A stretch of DNA of 15,408 bases from JBKEAJ01 sp047972135 (GTDB lineage Bacteria > Bacteroidota > Bacteroidia > Bacteroidales > Prolixibacteraceae), in NCBI GenBank assembly GCA_047972135.1, contig JBKEAJ010000070.1, positions 1 to 15,408 on the forward strand. The letters are read 5' to 3'. The translations under genes and the position numbers were made by a program. The first letter of the stretch is position 1. Each line of letters opens with the position of its first letter. Positions 1 through 7,280 of the stretch are shown one piece after another. The notes below the pieces were generated by a model that saw nothing but the letters and a program-made list of their open reading frames with translations, was not told the origin of the DNA and did not search any database.

Positions 1-302
1 CGTTGGCAACCGAGAGCGACCGGCATGTAGTGGCCATCGTTGATGGCGCAGGCTGGCATACTATGGATACGGCAATACCTTTCTCAAATCTCACTTTGAT
101 TAAGCTACCCGCCTATTCCCCAGAGCTGAACCCGATGGAGCAAGTTTGGCAATGGCTCAGACAACACTGTCTTTCCAACCGAGTATTCGATTGCTACGAG
201 CAAATTGTTGAGCAAGTATCCCGAGCCTGGAATACCTTCATTGAGGATACTGGTCGGGTTCAATCTCTGTTCTCCAGAGACTGGATAAATCTGACCAGAT
301 AG
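1..302 (+). CDS. IS630-family transposase, C-terminal part (partial)
   Basis: This is the C-terminal ~100 residues of a DDE transposase that cuts and joins the IS ends at TA targets. Visible family hallmarks are the VDGAGWH motif, carrying the second catalytic Asp (codon near 42-44), and PAYSPELNPMEQVW, carrying the catalytic Glu within the typical 'SPxLNPxE' signature. About 31 residues separate the two, close to the family spacing. The frame ends with TAG at 300-302, some 19 bp before the IS end. The start is outside the window, so whether the complete protein is intact cannot be judged. The right copy at 15197-15408 encodes the same C-terminus. Confidence 0.88.
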   Translation, partial: LATESDRHVVAIVDGAGWHTMDTAIPFSNLTLIKLPAYSPELNPMEQVWQWLRQHCLSNRVFDCYEQIVEQVSRAWNTFIEDTGRVQSLFSRDWINLTR

Positions 303-321
303 TTAATCAAATTGGTATAAC
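1..321 (+). mobile_element. IS630-family element, 3' end (left copy, cut by window edge)
   Basis: This is the 3' part of an IS630-like insertion sequence whose 5' part lies outside the window. Positions 91-321 are repeated, with no difference that I can see, as the reverse complement at 15178-15408. After the transposase stop the shared sequence ends with ATTGGTATAAC at 311-321, where the two copies diverge. IS630 elements insert at TA dinucleotides, so the exact edge within the shared TATAAC is ambiguous by a few bases. Confidence 0.85.
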
Positions 322-343
322 ACCCAAAATTTAGAGGTTTGTA

Positions 344-470
344 GCCATATTTTGAAAACGTTGCACTGCTCATACCATGCCCTCGGCAAAGCTCAGGGAC
401 AAGTGTACCTGCTTCAGCTTGCTTGAGAATGTTCATGATTTGGGGGACTACCGTATTGAAAATACTCCTC
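344..470 (-). pseudogene. IS3-family OrfA remnant (HTH transposase subunit)
   Basis: Reading the minus strand from about 446, one frame gives QIMNILKQAEAGTLVPELC and then a GMSSATF motif. This is the characteristic helix-turn-helix N-terminus of IS3-family OrfA proteins (usual pattern: SQIxxILKxxEAG, CREHGMSSATFYKWR). The expected YKWR is missing: ATF runs directly into SKYG, and similarity then stops, about 20 bp before the left IS630 edge. An AGGAG at about 465-470 may be the relic of its ribosome-binding site, with the first ~10 codons lost. Only about a third of OrfA survives and no OrfB is present, so it cannot be functional. It abuts the IS110-type fragment, indicating nested insertions and deletions. 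Confidence 0.6.
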
Positions 471-479
471 GTAAGCTAC

Positions 480-649
480 ACGGCAGGTTTCCATTGCAAT
501 ACATGCGTTGTCATCCAGTTTACGAACTGTGTCAAGCAACTTTAACTTTGCGCGAATGATCTTTTTGTTGAAAAGTACTTCGCTCCCCCCCCTAAACACA
601 ACTGGAAAATGTTTTCAGCGAAGTCAATATCAAGAATTGTTTGTTGCAT
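480..649 (-). pseudogene. IS110-family transposase N-terminal remnant, frameshifted
   Basis: An ATG at 647-649 on the minus strand opens a frame reading MQQTILDIDFAENIFQLCLG. This matches the start of IS110-family DEDD transposases (typical: xxGIDxAKNxFQLHGVD). The frame is lost in a run of eight G (C8 on the plus strand at about 585-592). It resumes shifted as SEVLFNKKIIRAKLKLLDTV, followed by ACIAMETC, corresponding to the family's VLxKKxxRxKLL and VAMEACG motifs. Similarity ends near 483, so only about 55 of the usual ~330 residues remain. The conserved Lys of 'AKN' is Glu here. It is dead, and an IS3 orfA fragment follows directly downstream on the same strand. Confidence 0.6.
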
Positions 650-747
650 GACGAACGCTCTCACAAATGAGCACACAAATCCACTATGACCCAAGTGACA
701 CTCTTGATTGAGCGTCCATCACATCTGACTTAGCACATATACTGGTA

Positions 748-1065
748 CTAAACAACGATCTCCCGATATACATCAATGTCACTTGATTCAACCACATTGG
801 GTAGAATCAATTGAATAAATTTTTTAAATTCCTCCTTCTCACAATGTTCATCAAATGCTTCGATATCGGAGAACTTCTCTATCACAGTTATGATTCTAGG
901 ATTCTCATGACACACATTCAATTCATATCTAATACATCCTTCTTCCATACGAGTATTTCGAACCAGTGAGCATAATGCTGCAACCAGCTTTTCTTCCTTT
1001 CCTAATTTGGCGAGAAAACGGGCAATACACACCACTCGCTTACGGTTAATACTATAGTACGTCAT
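748..1065 (-). CDS. ABM-family (antibiotic biosynthesis monooxygenase-like) small protein
   Basis: The predicted protein has 105 residues. It has the one-domain ABM ferredoxin-like fold typical of YgiN-type quinol monooxygenases and related small cofactor-independent oxygenases. Visible marks are the leading 'ARFLAKLGKEEKL' strand-helix, 'TRMEEGCIRYEL' (family TRxExGCxxYEL) and 'VIEKFSDIEAFDEHCEKEEF' (family ExWxDxxAxxxHxxxxHF). No signal peptide is present, so it should be cytoplasmic. The ATG at 1063-1065 is preceded by AGGAGG (1070-1075, spacing 4). The frame also opens at an ATG at 1087-1089 that overlaps the stop of the upstream Ail-like gene as TAATG, so the two genes are surely co-translated or coupled. 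The true substrate is unknown; detoxification of a quinone or reactive electrophile is the family-level guess. Confidence 0.85.
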   Translation of the reverse strand: MTYYSINRKRVVCIARFLAKLGKEEKLVAALCSLVRNTRMEEGCIRYELNVCHENPRIITVIEKFSDIEAFDEHCEKEEFKKFIQLILPNVVESSDIDVYREIVV

Positions 1066-1088
1066 AGAACCTCCTAAGCTATAAAACA

Positions 1089-1625
1089 TTAGAACCTGTA
1101 ACCAACAGAAACAGCGTATGTCAGAGCATCGGTACTGTTCATATGTTTACTATACTCAACAGCACCATCAATAACTAAATGTTTCCTTATATTAAACTCT
1201 AGCCCAATTCCACCAGCAAAATTATCATCATCAAGTTTAGACGAAGCCTTATTAGATCTACGCTCTAGCGAATAAGAGGCATACCCAACAGTTGCATAAG
1301 CACTGACGACATTATTAAAACGATACACCGGTCCTACATGAAAACTTGTGTAATCATACTCATTTCGCCCGCTTTCAGTGATCCCTTCTCCCCCATAAGA
1401 GTAACTCTTTGAGTCATCAGATACTAATGTAGAACTAGCGATAAAGCCGATTTTCCCAGCCCCTTCATATCTGTACTTTACGGTATAACCATTTAAGTTC
1501 CCCCCTACGCCGGATAGATCCGTTTGCGCATAACCAAACATAACTGAATGGTCGGCAGAATAGGCTGAAGGTATTAGAGATAATCCAGTAACAAAAGCTG
1601 CAACACAGACTTTTCTATATTTCAT
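1089..1625 (-). CDS. Ail/OmpX-like outer-membrane beta-barrel protein
   Basis: The predicted precursor has 178 residues. A Sec signal peptide (MKYRKVCVAAFVTG and on to about residue 23, cleavage near SAYSA/DHS) is followed by alternating amphipathic strands. These fit an eight-stranded barrel: SVMFGYAQTDL, LNGYTVKYRYEG, IGFIASSTLVSD, FHVGPVYRFN, VSAYATVGYASYSLE, FAGGIGLEFNIR, LVIDGAVEYS and the terminal TYAVSVGYRF. The C-terminal Phe is the classical outer-membrane assembly signal. 'VGPVYRFN' and 'GGIGLEFNI' are typical of the Ail/Lom/OmpX family, whose members mediate adhesion, invasion or serum resistance. The ATG at 1623-1625 has GAGGG about 8 nt upstream; a longer in-frame extension to 1703 would bury the signal peptide and is rejected. 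It overlaps the ABM gene downstream and lies 215 bp after the fimbrial operon. Confidence 0.85.
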   Translation of the reverse strand: MKYRKVCVAAFVTGLSLIPSAYSADHSVMFGYAQTDLSGVGGNLNGYTVKYRYEGAGKIGFIASSTLVSDDSKSYSYGGEGITESGRNEYDYTSFHVGPVYRFNNVVSAYATVGYASYSLERRSNKASSKLDDDNFAGGIGLEFNIRKHLVIDGAVEYSKHMNSTDALTYAVSVGYRF

Positions 1626-1777
1626 TTTAACGCCCTCACGTAACATATGGTGTGGTGTTCTTTTTGAGATTTTTGTGGTCACGCTCACAACGTAACCTAA
1701 CATAAACGTAAACCAATTACGTATACGTGCATAACTTTAACACAAGTAGCATAGGGGCTAAAACAAAACGTTATTAA

Positions 1778-1807
1778 ATAATAATTAATAATTTAAAGTT
1801 TTATCAA
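1778..1807 (-). promoter_or_regulatory. Candidate sigma-70 promoter for the Ail-like/ABM pair
   Basis: On the minus strand TTGATA (1802-1807) is separated by 18 bp from TATTAT (1778-1783). Each hexamer matches the consensus at 5 of 6 positions. The predicted start is near 1771, giving a leader of about 145 nt. The leader contains three CGTA motifs spaced roughly 14 bp apart and a palindrome ACGTATACGT at 1719-1728. The local sequence is very AT-rich, so a chance match is possible. Confidence 0.35.
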
Positions 1808-1839
1808 CTATATGGATTGGCGACAAAAGCCCCAGTAAT

Positions 1840-2382
1840 TTAATTATATTGAAGCTTAATTATAATTCTTCCACTATAATTACCAGGCTCAACTTCTCCG
1901 TTTAACGCTACCATTTGAGCAACCATAGATGCATCATATTTTTTTGCACTAACATCTAAAAAAGATGACAAATCAGTACTTCCATTAACGTTAACTGCAC
2001 CACCGCCATGACTCCAAATCAATTTTGCCGCAACGGAACCGAGGGACGACGACTTAGTCACACCCTCATTTTTCAATCTTAAATAGCCGCGATAACCATC
2101 AACAGCATCCCCTTCAACGGTTATTGAAATGTCCTTAAATACTGCCTCAGACTCAGAGCAGTCAATTACAATAGGAATTGTCGTTCTCCTAGCATCCCCA
2201 GAGCTAAGTTGATCAGCACTCCAGTGACCAAGATCAACCTCCATACTACTATCCATACCCACAGTACATGTGTTTTCTGAGATATCTAATGAAATATTCA
2301 TGCTCACTGACGTTGTCTTCTTTGCAGCTGCTTGGGATATGGACAGCAAACTAAAAATAAGGATAATTACTATTATTCTCAT
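1840..2382 (-). CDS. Minor fimbrial subunit (chaperone-usher pilin)
   Basis: The predicted precursor has 180 residues with a short hydrophobic signal peptide (MRIIVIILIFSLLSISQAAA). The mature protein has the pilin layout: a donor-strand region (SVSMNISLDIS), a first Cys at 39 in 'SENTCTVG', a second Cys at 75 in 'IPIVIDCSES', and a C-terminal beta-zipper strand ending 'GRIIIKLQYN' with the penultimate Tyr. It starts 10 bp after the adhesin stop, with a GAGAG overlapping that stop as ribosome-binding site. As last gene of the operon it may act as an adaptor, an anchor or a termination subunit; which of these cannot be told from sequence. Sequence similarity to the major pilin is slight. Confidence 0.82.
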   Translation of the reverse strand: MRIIVIILIFSLLSISQAAAKKTTSVSMNISLDISENTCTVGMDSSMEVDLGHWSADQLSSGDARRTTIPIVIDCSESEAVFKDISITVEGDAVDGYRGYLRLKNEGVTKSSSLGSVAAKLIWSHGGGAVNVNGSTDLSSFLDVSAKKYDASMVAQMVALNGEVEPGNYSGRIIIKLQYN

Positions 2383-2392
2383 AAGAAAACTC

Positions 2393-3430
2393 TCAGTCGT
2401 AAGTCACTTTAAAAGTAAGCATTGCAGTCACATGACCTGTTAGCACAAGGGAATTGCGAAAACGAACCGGCAACACACCAAACTCAATACTATTTTTCTT
2501 ATAGTCTATTCCGTAGCTTCGCTCAAGGTTAATAGCACTGCCTTTGCCAACACCACCTATCACATCACTACCATCTTCCCAAGTAATCCTAAAACCTATA
2601 CCGTCTTGACTTGAAGCAATTATTCCATCGGATAATCCCCCTTCTTTCCCTCCTTTCCCGCTGAAAGACAACGTAGCCGAATTAAGTTTGTCTTTGTCTG
2701 CACCACAAATCTTGAGGCTTTTAAAAATCTTTTGCACTCCGCCGGATGAATCCCCTAAATAATAAGAAATATCTCCGGCTTTTACTTGTCCAAAATCAAC
2801 ATCATTACGACCATCAACCCACACAGCAGTGCATGTTGTCGACGCTACACGAACCTTAATATTCACATTTTTCACCGGCGTCACTTGTTGAATATCCTCC
2901 TTGAATCTTGAACTCCTAGCAACACTAGAAGGAAAGGTATAGACACCCGGCGAAACATTGCCTGCAACAATTTTCACCTTCACACCACTCACTCCAAAAC
3001 GAGCCTCACTCCAATATGGACCTCCTTTTCCACCAGCCTGCATTACACTTCTATCGCAATCAGCCCACCTCCACGGGTGGTCTACAACTTTTTCACACCT
3101 AACAAGTTTCCCTCCCTCCCAGAAGGCATCAACACGCGTCTTACTCGTCTTATCTTTATAAGTAAGTTTTCCGTCCGAAAAAGTTACTTTAATACCGTTT
3201 TGTTCTTTCGAACGACTCAGATTACACGGATAGGTAGGAGGAGTAAACCCAATACAAATCAATGCGTTTTTATTTAAATAGTTCGCGCTCGAATCATATC
3301 CCAGATCAGGAACCCCCTTAATAACTGTCTGATTAGGCGTCACATCAATAATTGTTTCGCCCGCAATAACTTTTCCACCTAAAAAAAACAGAAAGCACAC
3401 ACAATAACTACATAGCTGCAGAGATTTCAT
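2393..3430 (-). CDS. Two-domain fimbrial tip adhesin
   Basis: The predicted precursor has 345 residues, about twice the length of a pilin, as expected for an adhesin with an N-terminal receptor-binding domain and a C-terminal pilin domain. The signal peptide is residues 1-23 (ending GGKVIA). Residues 24 to about 178 form the putative lectin domain, rich in Gly, Trp and Tyr, with four Cys (59, 69, 112, 125) that could make two disulfides. Residues from about 186 resemble a pilin: Cys200 in 'VASTTCTAVW', Cys242 in 'KICGADKDKL', and the C-terminal strand 'AMLTFKVTYD' with penultimate Tyr. The ATG at 3428-3430 has GGAGGG about 10 nt upstream and lies inside the chaperone gene (23-bp overlap). I do not recognise the binding domain as FimH, PapG, F17G or MrkD, so the receptor is unknown. 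Confidence 0.8.
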   Translation of the reverse strand: MKSLQLCSYCVCFLFFLGGKVIAGETIIDVTPNQTVIKGVPDLGYDSSANYLNKNALICIGFTPPTYPCNLSRSKEQNGIKVTFSDGKLTYKDKTSKTRVDAFWEGGKLVRCEKVVDHPWRWADCDRSVMQAGGKGGPYWSEARFGVSGVKVKIVAGNVSPGVYTFPSSVARSSRFKEDIQQVTPVKNVNIKVRVASTTCTAVWVDGRNDVDFGQVKAGDISYYLGDSSGGVQKIFKSLKICGADKDKLNSATLSFSGKGGKEGGLSDGIIASSQDGIGFRITWEDGSDVIGGVGKGSAINLERSYGIDYKKNSIEFGVLPVRFRNSLVLTGHVTAMLTFKVTYD

Positions 3431-4112
3431 ACAACTGCTTCCCTCCAAAGTCATTTATAGCCTCCACACTCACAACGGCCTTTGCCGCTGGTATGTCTAT
3501 ATCCACAACATGTACCCTTGAAAATGGCGCCAACCTACTGATCTGGTTATCATTCCCTACATTCACAAATTCACCGTCATACAATATTCCGCTCACCGCA
3601 AAATAAAATGGAGTAGGGTTTTCCAAATACATGTTTAATCCATCTTTTACGAGTCTAATTTTCTGCTCTGCGTTATTCCGTTGTTCTTTAACAGAACTAG
3701 GTCGGTATATGAGTTTCACTTGAATGTTCATCGCAAGAGCTAATGAACTACCTCCTTCACTGGCCTCTGGCACAGGTGGTACTTCCTGGACATTAATCCA
3801 AAACAATGACTCTCGATCTTTCGGCAAATTGTTATTGACTTCCATAATTCTAACAACTTGCTTTTGCTTCCCCTCAACTTTAAAGAAAGAAGGGCTTGGA
3901 ATTAGATACACATCTTTATCATTATCTCTAAAATTACTGACCCATATCTGTCCACCATATGTCACATTAGACTCATTAGACACCTCCACAGAAACATTAT
4001 TACTATCTTCATCATATATAAATCTTGTACCATTCAAAGTAAATGCAGCATTTACTTGAAAAGTAAGCACCAACAAACCAAACCACAACCACACGCTTTT
4101 AATTTTATTCAC
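3408..4112 (-). CDS. Periplasmic fimbrial chaperone (PapD family)
   Basis: The predicted precursor has 234 residues. The signal peptide (residues 1-22, ending TFQVNA) leaves a mature protein starting AFTLNGTRFIYDE. Counted this way, the Arg falls at mature position 8, the position of the catalytic Arg8 of PapD that anchors the subunit C-terminus. The partner Lys is probably that in 'QVKLIYRP' on strand G1. The family signature 'LPKDRESLFWINVQEVPP' is present. The start is taken as GTG at 4110-4112. It has AAGAGG 6 nt upstream and overlaps the usher stop by 8 bp (GTGAATAA), a classic coupling arrangement. A longer frame to 4151 would add charged residues before the signal peptide. The protein caps and folds pilins in the periplasm for delivery to the usher encoded just upstream. 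Confidence 0.93.
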   Translation of the reverse strand: MNKIKSVWLWFGLLVLTFQVNAAFTLNGTRFIYDEDSNNVSVEVSNESNVTYGGQIWVSNFRDNDKDVYLIPSPSFFKVEGKQKQVVRIMEVNNNLPKDRESLFWINVQEVPPVPEASEGGSSLALAMNIQVKLIYRPSSVKEQRNNAEQKIRLVKDGLNMYLENPTPFYFAVSGILYDGEFVNVGNDNQISRLAPFSRVHVVDIDIPAAKAVVSVEAINDFGGKQLYEISAAM

Positions 4113-6498
4113 AACGAACCTCTTGCACTCTCTCCAAATTAACCTTAACATCTGTTAAATCAACATTACATGTAGCTTCCTTTGCTCCCTCTACAATACT
4201 AATTCGTTTAGGTTTACTCCTTAGCGACATTAACACTACACCGTTATTTGCAACGAAACCAGCACTATATCCGTCGTCAGTCACCACTTTTCCTCCAGCG
4301 CTTATTGCATCGCCTTGCTTATCTAATACACGTAGAATATAACGCTGAATATTCTCATAACCAAACTCTCTATATATTAGTGCTTTCTCCGTAGGAACAA
4401 TCCTGTAGGAGGTATGAAGTAACTCAATATCACGTGGTACATTTTCCATATCAATACTGACATCATTACGGGAGTAATCACTCAAATACAAAGCAGTTAC
4501 ACCGTTTGCATTAGTTGGGCCTGAATTACCGAACTGAACGCCCTTAATATTAGGAATCTTAATAAGGGCAACCGTATCACCCAGTTCCTTAGTAAAAACG
4601 ATCCCTGTCGGTCTAGTTACAACAATTGAACCTGAGGCACTACCCGATAAAGTGGAATGTTCATTCCCTTTAGCCAATGTTACATTCGTCTGGACACTAT
4701 CAAATCCATATCCAACGTTTGCAGTCACGTTCTTTCCATCAGCCGACATATTTGTATTTACACTGTAACTAAGCTGCTCGTCAGATGCAGAAACTCCCAC
4801 ATTGTAAGATGGGCTACCACCATTGCTATAACCAAATCCAGTTGTTCCGTAATGTGCAACACCGCCTACATTAAAAGGTATACTTATCCCAACTGATAAC
4901 GAGTAGTCAGGTTCTTTATACTCCATGACCTTGTTATAAGCAGCATTTATATTCAACGATATTCCATTTGACGTTGACGTATTGGCAGATAAGTTAATCC
5001 CGATATCATTAGAATTTGTGTTTCTATATGTCTGAAACCATGCAGAAGAACTTATATAGAATCCGTCAAAACGATGAGACAACATAGCCTCATAACGTTC
5101 CTTTTTATCTCTATGTAATGGTTGAACGATACTACCAAAATCAACAAAGTCTACATAATCATCATCCTGATATCGATAAGCCAACAATTGTATATCGGTA
5201 GCATCTCCAACCAACTTAGAATACTTAATACTAAAACTCTTTCCTAGTAGATCTTCATTGTCTACATACTTAGCCCTAGCCATATTTCCACTTAAGAACA
5301 CGGCTCCGTATTTACCCAAATTGCTCGTTATTCCAACACCAAAACTCTGATAATTTCTATGTAAAATGCTTGCAATACTTAATGTGCTGAAAGAAAAACC
5401 GTAATCTAATGAGCCAAAAATGAAAGGTTCGTTTTTAAAATAGGGGCTATCAAGCACCGAACTTTTTCTACCAATTGCGAAATTATAGTTATAACTTCCA
5501 GACCTGAGCAATGTCGGCAATGTTGCGACCGCTTGTTTGGAGACTTTCTTATTACCCGACGAGTCTTCAACTACTACGGTCAAATCACCATTACCAGACG
5601 GATTGATATCGTTTATAGAGTATGGTCCAGGCGGGACTACTTTAGAAAAAACAACATTACCATCTTGTGAAACCGTAATTCTAGACGTTGACTGAGCGAC
5701 ACCACTGACAACTGGAGCATATCCCCTAACTTCCCATGGTTTCATATTCAGATTAGACCTAGCGGATACACCATAAAAGCTAAAATCAGGGAACAACTCA
5801 TTAACCGTATTTGTTTTACCAACAATTACGTCACCTCCAATAGAACTCACAGCTCTACTTAACACCACATCCTGCGTGGAAAATTTATCATTACCAACAC
5901 CATTAGATAAACTAAAATTACTTGTAAGAACCCATTCTCCAACATTTACATTACCATTAAAACTACTAAATACGGAAGATTTGTCATCTTGACTATTCTT
6001 CAAGAAATTTGCGTAATACGTTAATTTCCCTCCTGACACCCCGTAATCCCACAGAGATTCATCATTATCTTCTAGTTGGTATGCTTGTGGAATACTTATG
6101 CGCACCGATTGCGTATTGAAGTCGAAACGCACTCCGGTACTAACCTCACGTCCCATCTCATAGCATTGGTTATTCTGAGAATAAAAATCACTATAGTAAT
6201 CTAGGTTTATGTTAACACCCAAGTTACTTATCCACTCTTCCGACAAACATAATACGCCGTTATCTTCCTCAGCCTCCGAAATAACAAGCTCTCTTCTCCC
6301 AATATTTGCACTATTATAAAATACGTCAACAAAGTACTTCCCTCTTGGAGCCTCTTTAGTCTTTCTAAAAACAGGAGGTACGCTTGAAACACCTTGGAGG
6401 AATCCATAATTAAGCTCAGACGCAGAGACCGTACTTACAATACAGAAACTGATATACAAAAAAGTGCAAAGCGTTGGGCTATGATTTTTATTAAACAT
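4105..6498 (-). CDS. Outer-membrane fimbrial usher (FimD/PapC family)
   Basis: The predicted precursor has 797 residues, a usual usher length. The signal peptide (to about residue 26, ending VSTVSA) is followed by the N-terminal chaperone-binding domain (SELNYGFLQG, 'GKYFVDVFYNS', 'CLSEEWISNLGV'). Then comes the beta-barrel with the plug region (GYAPVVSGVAQSTSRITV, 'VPPGPYSINDINPSGNGDLTVVVEDSSG', a hallmark usher stretch). The C-terminal domains end in a Cys pair (ATCNVDL and VRCE). The start is the ATG at 6496-6498. The frame can be extended to a GTG at 6549, but that codon lies inside the intrinsic terminator hairpin at 6528-6553, so the longer form is rejected. No strong Shine-Dalgarno is visible before 6498, which suggests modest translation. 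The usher-then-chaperone order resembles pap-type rather than fim-type operons. Confidence 0.93.
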   Translation of the reverse strand: MFNKNHSPTLCTFLYISFCIVSTVSASELNYGFLQGVSSVPPVFRKTKEAPRGKYFVDVFYNSANIGRRELVISEAEEDNGVLCLSEEWISNLGVNINLDYYSDFYSQNNQCYEMGREVSTGVRFDFNTQSVRISIPQAYQLEDNDESLWDYGVSGGKLTYYANFLKNSQDDKSSVFSSFNGNVNVGEWVLTSNFSLSNGVGNDKFSTQDVVLSRAVSSIGGDVIVGKTNTVNELFPDFSFYGVSARSNLNMKPWEVRGYAPVVSGVAQSTSRITVSQDGNVVFSKVVPPGPYSINDINPSGNGDLTVVVEDSSGNKKVSKQAVATLPTLLRSGSYNYNFAIGRKSSVLDSPYFKNEPFIFGSLDYGFSFSTLSIASILHRNYQSFGVGITSNLGKYGAVFLSGNMARAKYVDNEDLLGKSFSIKYSKLVGDATDIQLLAYRYQDDDYVDFVDFGSIVQPLHRDKKERYEAMLSHRFDGFYISSSAWFQTYRNTNSNDIGINLSANTSTSNGISLNINAAYNKVMEYKEPDYSLSVGISIPFNVGGVAHYGTTGFGYSNGGSPSYNVGVSASDEQLSYSVNTNMSADGKNVTANVGYGFDSVQTNVTLAKGNEHSTLSGSASGSIVVTRPTGIVFTKELGDTVALIKIPNIKGVQFGNSGPTNANGVTALYLSDYSRNDVSIDMENVPRDIELLHTSYRIVPTEKALIYREFGYENIQRYILRVLDKQGDAISAGGKVVTDDGYSAGFVANNGVVLMSLRSKPKRISIVEGAKEATCNVDLTDVKVNLERVQEVRCE

Positions 6499-6521
6499 AA
6501 TAGAATCATCGGACGTGAAGA

Positions 6522-6553
6522 TAAAAACTGAGTGTTTGCATACAAACACTCAG
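6522..6553 (-). terminator. Intrinsic terminator/attenuator between major pilin and usher
   Basis: On the minus strand CTGAGTGTTTG (6553-6543) and CAAACACTCAG (6538-6528) form a perfect 11-bp stem with a 4-nt loop, followed directly by TTTTTAT (6527-6521). It lies 18 bp after the pilin stop codon and 24 bp before the usher ATG. A terminator here would let most transcripts end after the major pilin, with read-through supplying the usher, chaperone, adhesin and minor pilin. Confidence 0.85.
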
Positions 6554-6570
6554 CAGAAAACCACGATATT

Positions 6571-7143
6571 TTATTCGTACGTGACCAAGTAAGTCGCACT
6601 AGTAGCGAATGCTCCGGGTTTTTTACCTGCTATTAATTTTATTTTAAACGGCATAGCACCGGCCTTAGAAATCAAGTTTGCCCGGCTAAATGTAGCTACG
6701 GGGTTATCGATAGTAATATTTTTACTCTTGTTGCCATTTTCACTATAATCAGAACTCAGCAGTGCATACGCATCTTTGGCAGCACTATCCCCTGCAGCCT
6801 GATTTCCCAGCCCAGCCTTATTTAGAGAACTGCTGACCCATGTAACCGAACTACTCTCCACAGCACCAGCAGCACCAGCAGCACCAAGGTCACATGGAGT
6901 GCCAGCAACAGGTCGTAGCACAAATTGCACATCATCACCGGTACCATTTGCAGCAACAGTACCAAGATAGATATTATCGACCTTGGCTCCGCTCACTGCA
7001 GCCTCAATGTCACACGTAATCTTAGACACAGAACCAGTAAAATTAATCGTGCCACTGTTATCACCCGCTAAAACGCCAGTAGTCATAAACAACGCAACCG
7101 CAGATACTGTAACCGACCTTTTCATCAACTTTCTCATTTCCAT
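6571..7143 (-). CDS. Major fimbrial subunit (pilin)
   Basis: The predicted precursor has 190 residues. A basic N-terminus and hydrophobic stretch (MKRSVTVSAVALFMTTGVLA, residues 7-26) give a signal peptide cut before GDNSGTINFTGSV, which is the donor strand. The conserved pilin disulfide would join Cys44 ('SKITCDIE') and Cys84 ('AGTPCDLG'). The C-terminal beta-zipper 'SATYLVTYE' has the penultimate Tyr. First position in the operon and the terminator right after it mark it as the abundant shaft subunit. The ATG at 7141-7143 has AGAGG only 3 nt upstream; the ATG two codons later (7135-7137) has better spacing (9 nt) and may be the real start. A short tandem repeat encodes GAAGAAGA at about residues 87-94. 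Confidence 0.9.
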   Translation of the reverse strand: MEMRKLMKRSVTVSAVALFMTTGVLAGDNSGTINFTGSVSKITCDIEAAVSGAKVDNIYLGTVAANGTGDDVQFVLRPVAGTPCDLGAAGAAGAVESSSVTWVSSSLNKAGLGNQAAGDSAAKDAYALLSSDYSENGNKSKNITIDNPVATFSRANLISKAGAMPFKIKLIAGKKPGAFATSATYLVTYE

Positions 7144-7250
7144 TTACCTCTGAAAATTGCAAATCCAAATTTATTGTTATTTCTCTACCGAGCACCATTT
7201 GATGCTGAATTGTAAAGAAACGTCATGATTCTGACTTCACTTAAACCACA

Positions 7251-7280
7251 TTTGAACGTCAATTTAATTATTTTGAACGT
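7251..7280 (-). promoter_or_regulatory. Duplicated TTTGAACGT at the pilin promoter (candidate operator)
   Basis: TTTGAACGT occurs at 7251-7259 and again at 7272-7280, 21 bp apart (two helical turns), flanking the candidate -10 box. A related GAAACGTCA lies at about 7217-7225. Repeats phased on one face of the helix around a -10/start region are typical of regulator-binding sites. The binding protein is unknown. Confidence 0.4.

Noticed and set aside
691..720. Possible terminator after the ABM gene (GACGCTC/GAGTGTC on the minus strand)
   Set aside because: The stem is short with a G-T wobble and no T-run, so it is not called.
1625..1703. Longer N-terminus of the Ail-like protein from 1703
   Set aside because: It would bury a clear signal peptide; the ATG at 1625 has its own GAGGG at proper spacing.
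3724..4059. Plus-strand frame of 111 codons opposite the chaperone gene
   Set aside because: The opposite strand carries an unmistakable PapD-type chaperone; the plus-strand product has no recognisable features and no ribosome-binding site.
6498..6549. Usher start at GTG 6549
   Set aside because: The codon lies in the stem of the intrinsic terminator and would place a charged 17-residue extension before the signal peptide.
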